Positions 58,520 through 64,000 of a DNA stretch of 64,000 bases are shown piece by piece. The DNA is from Limnephilus marmoratus (lineage: Eukaryota; Arthropoda; Insecta; Trichoptera; Limnephilidae): contig OU862908.1 of assembly GCA_917880885.1 (NCBI GenBank), positions 57,371,819-57,435,818 on the forward strand. The letters are read 5' to 3'. A program made the translations under genes and the position numbers. Under the pieces are notes generated by a model that saw only the letters and a list, made by a program, of their open reading frames with translations, made no database searches and had not been told where the DNA came from. Position 1 is the first letter of the stretch. Each line of letters starts with the position of its first letter.

Positions 58520-58880
58520 TTAATCATTGAAGACAATATTGGCGACTCTCAAACGAAAATTTGACCCAAAAAATCGGCAATATATTCGGTCGTATCTACA
58601 GGTCCTTGGCCTTGCCGGGGCTCTGCTCTAACCACAGAGCTAATTCGACCATATTTCCTTCGTAACTTAACTGTATCATATTTGAAATAAGAACTACCAA
58701 TATTTTTTTAATTTTCTTAACTTTTTTTTATTGGCAGCTATCTATCTCTATGTATGATTGCAAAATTCTTACCGAACTAGATGCAATATACGTAGTGTCT
58801 TTGGTAAATATATCCATTTATTTTATTGCGCGACATCTATTGACTTTTTCTACAAGTCTGGGCTGAATATTTGAATTATG
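58520..58880 (-). mobile_element. SINE-D, diverged
   Basis: Parallels 27590-27945 along its length: GAAGACAATATTGGCGA, a tRNA-like head, AACTGTATCATA, ATGATTGCAAAATT and GCGCGACATCTATTGACTTT. Confidence 0.65.
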
Positions 58881-59174
58881 GTTTTCGAGCAATTCAATGA
58901 GTAATTGTTGTCTTTTTCAAATTTTATAGCGAAACCGTCTTCATATTCTAGTATTCCTATGAAATCTAAAGATGTGAATGCTTTGAACTTTTTTAGAAAA
59001 TATGTTGCATACCTACTTTTAAAAGATATTACCCAGGATTATTGTCATTTAAGTGTGTTTTACTTTGTACAAGTCGACCAACGCCTTTTCGCAAGTCAAA
59101 CTTCGCGTGTCACTCGGAATTCTTCTTGTACAAACCCTCTCTGCTCCTGACTATTTGGGCCGCAGAATGTCAGT

Positions 59175-59319
59175 CGCGATCAGCGCCGCTTTCCGGAAGT
59201 GTTGGTGCCGTTTGTGCCGCATAAAGAAGCGCACCGGAAGCTGGCTGCATGCAAATAACAGTTCCGCCGGAAGCTCCGATGCTATGAAATCACTTGTCAG
59301 CGAGGCAGGTAGCAGATAG
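59175..59319 (+). CDS. Candidate terminal exon, possibly of a membrane receptor
   Basis: In a GC-rich island, one plus frame gives SVAISAAFRKCWCRLCRIKK, then R, TGSWLHANNSSAGSSDAMK and SLVSEAGSR, with a stop at 59317-59319. A pyrimidine-rich stretch ending GGGCCGCAG or AATGTCAG just upstream could be a splice acceptor. The FRKCWCRLC...KKR pattern followed by a Ser-rich tail resembles the cytoplasmic helix 8 and tail of a G-protein-coupled receptor, with cysteines suited to palmitoylation. That is an inference from pattern only. A second frame is also partly open, and three CCGGAAG ETS-type words lie in the same 90 bp, so a promoter-like island is an alternative. Confidence 0.25.
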
Positions 59320-59820
59320 CTGTAAGCAGGGGAGATGGGATGGATGCGGCTAGAGCCACAAATCCGTGAAATTGTATTTTTCCAGTGCGGATTTTGAGGA
59401 AATAGAAAATCTAATGGATTTTCAGTTATCTGTATCAACACTACTTGGTTACGCTTCAGTTGTTGTGTGGAGACTAGATTTGAAAAACCATGCGCTGTAT
59501 ACCTACCTACTCTCGAATATCCATGTCTACTATTGAGTATCCTTCTTGCTTCAAGGTGTTAATAAACTTTATGTATCGTTCTGGTGAGAGACCATAATTT
59601 ACACTCGAAATATCTCATCATTTGACTTTATCCGTGCTTGATGACGAAAATCGAATATCCAGTAAGGCGAGTCATTTAAGAAATGTTATTTTTAAATTCT
59701 AAGAGCGATGAAAGGGTGCCGAATGGGTTCAAAACGACATGTTTAAAATTTTTCGAATTTCTGATATGATCTTTTTCCTCCGGATTGGCTTCAAAGTTTG
59801 AAATTTTTAATTTTAAGGGG
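59320..59820. other. No recognised gene
   Basis: Nothing recognised. If 59175-59319 is a terminal exon this would include its 3' UTR. Confidence 0.35.
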
Positions 59821-59828
59821 TTATTTCT

Positions 59829-60120
59829 AACTAACTAACTAACCATCACGCCGTTTCCCCGCATGGGTAGGCAGAGAGGACGGACCGCCAAACAGCTTGG
59901 TCTTGGCACACACTCGTTGCTTCACTCAGATTCATACATCGTCTCATACATGTTCTTCTATTATTCTGACTTTTGACATGACCCGACTCAAGTATCTGAT
60001 TCACTTGATCGTGCCATGTCTTCTTCGGGCGTCCCCGACCCCTTTTACCATTTACATTTGCGTCATATATTCTTCTTACACCACTGTCTTTGTCCATTCG
60101 CTCTACATGCCCAAACCATC
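59829..60120 (-). mobile_element. RTE-like LINE, 5'-truncated with target duplication
   Basis: The minus-strand frame 60097-59846 covers SGVRRIYDANVNGKRGRGRP, KKTWHDQVNQILESGHVK and the CGETA end, then the GTTAGTTAG tail. Flanking TTATTTCT at 59821-59828 and 60121-60128 is a probable 8-bp target duplication. Confidence 0.88.
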
Positions 60121-60128
60121 TTATTTCT

Positions 60129-61125
60129 TAGTTCGGCTTTGCGCAGTTTGTGCGTTGGAGACCATTTTATATATTCGATAGGAACTGGTTCCAAAAATAG
60201 CCGGTTCCTCTAATCCACTGGGATCCAGTGGCAGCTAGTCACCGGGACAAAGTAACCGTGACAGATATAGACGCGTGGTATTAGTATTCACAACTGTCAA
60301 ATACAAAAATACTTATATTATCGTCAATCTCTTCATACAGTACGCCTGTCAGGTGATGCTCCACACGCTACCTTTTAACGTAAGTGTTCCCATCTTTTGG
60401 CTTTGCTTCAATTCGGCTCTATTACAAAAGTAAATTTGTAAATAAACTCCATGTACTCAAATACAAACAAATCAAAATACAAACTCAATGATATTTTTAT
60501 GGGTCGTTTTACTTAGGGTTGGCACACTATGGAGTACACGCCAGTACTTATTTATAAAGGTCTATCTTGTATCTAACGATTTCTAAGAATGCAAATTCGA
60601 AAGGGAGTACTGATTGAGGACTATAATTGAGTGAAGTGTCAATTTCCTTTGATTTTCCAATTAGATTGATAGGCAGAGCCCTTTGGTTCTGAGAACGTCT
60701 TACAACGGGCTAACCCCCAGTTAATAATATTAACCACAATTCCAGGATTATATCACGTACAACGCACCAACGCCAAAGTGCTGAACCTTTGGAAAACCCC
60801 AAAATTCTCAGCAATGGGAACAATCTTTCATATTTTCTCCTTGAAACGCCTTACTTCACGTGTACGGTGTTTGAAAGTATTTGAACTTCAAAGCAAATTG
60901 GTCCAGATATCTTACTTGTGAATCTTTGACATTCAAGTCTATTAAACCTTAAGAATGTAGTATGTGTTTTTTCATAATGTATTAGGCATATATTTCGTTG
61001 TGATACTAAGTTTCATTTATCTTTAAAAGTGACTTTATTTTTGTCGTCAAGATCATTGACAAAATAATGTGATATTCAGCAACAGTCAGTGCCATCGAGC
61101 AACGACGGTTTTGCAAATGGCGAGA
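60129..61125. other. No recognised gene
   Basis: A small hairpin GGAACTGG/CCGGTTCC lies near 60180-60210. Otherwise unremarkable. Confidence 0.4.
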
Positions 61126-61195
61126 ATAATTATAATATTTGGCTGATTTATGTAGCACCGTTTTCGTGAAAAACCATCTCAAGCGATGATTGACC
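61126..61195 (+). repeat. AAT/GCGC repeat, diverged
   Basis: TAATTATAATATTTGGC, then TATGTAGCACCGTTTTCGTG and CATCTCAAGCG. Immediately upstream of a SINE-D copy. Confidence 0.5.
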
Positions 61196-61206
61196 GAAGG
61201 GGATAG

Positions 61207-61365
61207 GTTGAATTAGCTCAGTGGTTAGAGCAGAGCCCCAGCAGGGTTAAGGTCTTGGGTTCGATTCCTAGATGCGATCGAATCTTTTTCTAATTTTTCT
61301 GTTTAAAATTTTCCAATGAGCGTCGCTTATATTGTCTCCGATGATTAAATATTATAATTTGATGT
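61207..61365 (+). mobile_element. SINE-D with tRNA-like head
   Basis: GTTGAATTAGCTCAGTGGTT (D-arm/A-box) and CTTGGGTTCGATTCCTAG (T-arm) bracket a long, irregular middle. The body ends CCGATGATTAAATATTATAA. Confidence 0.7.
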
Positions 61366-61468
61366 GTTACCTATTAAAAAAAAAATATTTTAAACATTAT
61401 GCAAACTTTGGAAAAAAACTTTTTTTATATCCAAAAACTTAATAGCAAAGATTAATGTCGCATAAGGG

Positions 61469-61806
61469 TTTTTTTTACATGAGTTCCACACAGGATGACG
61501 TGAAGAAAATAATTTCCCTCAGGGCCTACGTCATCCTTGGGGATGCTGTGTAGAGGGTTTTTTTAAGGAAAGGAAGGAGAGGAGAGTTTTGGGAAGGAAA
61601 AGGGTTTAAGGGGTGGGTAGGGATCTGGGGTTCAGTGTGTCCTGGTCATCCGCCTCCAAGACCTAGACAAACCTCACCCCGTGAACCCGGGCACCCCTGC
61701 TAAATCACCAAACGTAGCGAACCACTTGGGGTGACCTGTGGCAGAGGAGTTGGTTATACAATTAAGGTTCCCGGGGCGGCAGTACCCATTCCCGCCTCCC
61801 ATATTG
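61469..61806 (-). mobile_element. SINE-B
   Basis: Nearly identical to 26492-26829, including the LINE-like tail and T-run. The similarity suggests both are fairly recent. Confidence 0.8.
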
Positions 61807-63078
61807 AAAATTGATTGATTCATTCAAGCAGATAAAGCAACATTTTATTTTTATTTTTCATGTGCGTTGCAATTTGCAATGCTTATTTTCAATCGTTATT
61901 TGATTACTTAAATAATTAATTAAATCTATTACAAATTAAAGAAACGAGATATACCTACCTCTTACTTTAAAATAGAGGTAAAAAATATCTGTACATAATA
62001 TCTTCCTCGCGATTAAACAAAGTAGTTTACCTAGTCCAAAACTAATGACGCCAATTCTTTGATAGGTGTCGTTTCAACAAACCTTGGTATTCTCCATACT
62101 AAAATTCTCCAATACAAATTGGACCCTGAGTAGTAATGAAGAAACAAATCTAAGGTTTTGTTAAAAAGGGTCCAATAAAATTTTCTCCCTTTTCATATTA
62201 CTTTAACCGCTGTTCTGATTTTCTAATCGAAACCGCTGCCGGAAAATTGCTTCAGATTCTACGAAAATACGATTTTCTTCTCGGTATCATTTCAGTCAAA
62301 GTTTGTTGAGGAAAATAATTTTTGGTGAAAATTTCAGTAGGATCTGCTATTTTATTTTGCTCACCTTTAATGGAAATGATAAAACCCAAATATAAACGAA
62401 AACATTTTCCCTCTACAGGAAGGACGAGGATTTGAATTAACGGAACACTTTTGTTTCAAGGAGAAATCGGTGGATTATAAACTGCTCTAAATGGAGGCTT
62501 CTATTTTCTTTTGAGAAGGTTAAAGGAAAAACCTACGCACGAGAATTTAGTGAAGGGTTCACTGTGGGTCAATTTTTGCTGATTTTGTTACACTTGTTAC
62601 ATGATACCGAGAGCGAATTCGGTGTTTTGAGCACCCTGGCTCTACTGTGGGCGAGTACTAAAATGCGTTCGTGTGCTTTTTTCACAACATTTTTATATCT
62701 ATCCCTGTTGTACCGTTTAATAAATTTTCTCTCCCGGCAACGTTGGTGGGTATTTCGCAATCAGTATTTAATAATTCGTAGCTCTCCATTTACAATACGA
62801 AAATGCGTACTAAATCAAATTAAATAAAAATATAGCGATCGTGATAGGTTAGTTAGTAACCTCTTAATATTTGACCTTAATATTCCATAATGCTCACATG
62901 TTCAAAACAGCAACTTCTTTGCATCTAGACTTCTACCAAAAAACTGTCCTGGTGTAAAGGATAATACGTATCAACGATTTGTTATAATATACAGAGAGTA
63001 GGTAATTTTTCGATTAAAACAGTAGTTTGGACGTAAATTCATTTTTTTTTTTAATTTATAAAATTGTGAAATTAATTT
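61807..63078. other. No recognised gene
   Basis: The frame 62564-62827 and a minus frame opposite it match no family I know. Confidence 0.4.
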
Positions 63079-63780
63079 GGGAGGCGAGTTTAGGTCCCAC
63101 CCCTCCGGGACCATTTATTGGATACCCAACCCCACCGACAAGATGTTCACCAATGGTGACTTTGCGGGGGTTCCAGGGTTCATGGGGTGAGGTTTGTCTA
63201 GGTCTTGGCGGTGGATGCGTTGGTCCACCTATTGCGTGGCGGTCCGGATCTCGGATTTTTTTTTACTTTGACTCCATACAGGAGGCCCTGATGAAAATAA
63301 TTTCCCTCTTTGCCTACGTCGTCTTTAAATGTGCTGTGTGGAGGGTCTTTTTAAGGAGAAGAAGGAGTGAGCATGGGTCTTGAAGAGACTTAGGAGGGAG
63401 GAAACACAGAGGCCGGCAAATCATTCCACCTCCAAGCTGTTGAACTCAAGAACGAGTCTTAGAAACTACTCGTTCTCATGTGACAAATGTAAACTGTGTA
63501 CATATGTTGGGACTAGGTGAGGGAGACGTTTGACTTCTTTAGCCGGACTCTCTCGAGCCATTGCCTTGCACGGCAGTGGGAGGGATGGATTCATACGTCC
63601 GTCACTTCTGGATAGATTGACCCCTTGATTCCTACCCACCCATCATACCTTTTTTTCTTTCCAGAACTTCTTCTCTTTCCTTTCCCTAAAAAGGTCCTCC
63701 ACACAGTATCCCCAAAGATGACCACCTCGCATGAGAGAATTATTTTCCTCAGGGCCTCTGTGAAACTAATTAAAAAAAAC
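63079..63780 (+). mobile_element. SINE-B split by a LINE tail
   Basis: 5' part 63079-63254 (GGGAGGCGAG, TTTATTGGATACCCAAC, CACCTATTGCGTGGCGG) and 3' part about 63511-63780 (CAGTGGGAGGGATGGATTCA, CTCAGGGCCTCTGTG, A-tail). The unsplit copy at 45077 shows the expected order. Confidence 0.7.
63256..63510 (-). mobile_element. CR1-like LINE 3' end inside SINE-B
   Basis: Matches 9940-10170: tail, GGAGGCCCTGATGAAAATAA, then GCATGGGTCTTGAAGAGACT, GGCCGGCAAATCATTCCACC and AACGAGTC, which code the LWNDLPAS region on the minus strand. It sits in the opposite orientation inside SINE-B. Confidence 0.75.
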
Positions 63781-64000
63781 AACACACACACAATTTTCTG
63801 TCTAATGTGGCGCCAGCATTTTTAGTATACGAAAAAAATGCAGCTTCTCAGCTCTCGAAAACATGCCTCGTTGCATAAATTCTCTTAGAGGCAATTCATC
63901 ATATTTGCTACACGTGTTTGGCTAAATATCTATTATGATAATACCCGAATCTGAAGTAGACAAATTAATAAAGGTCAAGAACGCTAGACGAAAAGGACGG
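63781..64000. other. Window end, nothing recognised
   Basis: No gene or repeat identified. Confidence 0.4.

Noticed and set aside
1..64000. CRISPR arrays, rRNA, bacterial operons or prophage
   Set aside because: No regularly spaced repeats, no rRNA signature and no compact same-strand coding. The content is eukaryotic repeats throughout.

Overview
The window looks like AT-rich nuclear DNA of an arthropod, most likely an insect. It is filled with insect-type RTE-like, Jockey-like and CR1-like LINE fragments, tRNA-derived SINEs, hAT derivatives with 8-bp target duplications, and scattered TTAGG-like runs. Many short GTAGGTAC/TACCTAC-type words would fit Lepidoptera, but I cannot fix the order. 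I find no bacterial operon, rRNA, CRISPR array or complete host gene. Nearly all recognisable coding sequence is broken transposon protein.

Layout. 1-0.83 kb is the 3' half of an RTE-like LINE, followed by an unexplained in-frame 129-bp duplication (1.04-1.27 kb). 3.27-5 kb holds two inverted repeats, each with a CTGATGA...GAAAC motif. 8.2-10.75 kb has a SINE nested in a SINE and a CR1-like LINE 3' end. 12.37-13.47 kb is a 1.1-kb hAT derivative. 13.7-14.76 kb is a Jockey-like LINE end. 18-21.76 kb has a small MITE, two copies of SINE-A and a foldback element. 22.55-23.70 kb is a TIR element split by an RTE insertion with an 11-bp target duplication. 25.35-26.03 kb is an unrecognised open region. 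27.6-28.25 kb is a SINE that continues into a long palindrome. 28.5-28.9 kb is a second RTE-type LINE with a 12-bp target duplication. 30.5-36.4 kb has three hAT derivatives, LINE debris and a small MITE. 38.7-39.6 kb is a palindrome with arms of about 470 bp. 40-45.65 kb is a dense nest of SINE, MITEs, LINE pieces, a hAT element and the second foldback copy. 45.6-64 kb is scattered repeats, with one candidate host exon near 59.2 kb and another SINE/LINE nest at 63 kb.

The elements relate to each other as parasites and partners. The CR1-like LINE and a SINE share the same 3' tail, so the LINE probably mobilises the SINE. Five hAT derivatives keep intact ends and near-perfect 8-bp duplications; two of them also keep small pieces of transposase. 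Six RTE-like copies share one 3' end with a GTTA repeat tail and differ only in how far 5' they extend.

The most unusual pattern is a recurring CTGANGA-hairpin-GAAAC motif, mostly inside or beside inverted repeats. It resembles the core of the hammerhead ribozymes known from Penelope-like elements. I see the motif directly, but ribozyme activity and the Penelope assignment are inference.
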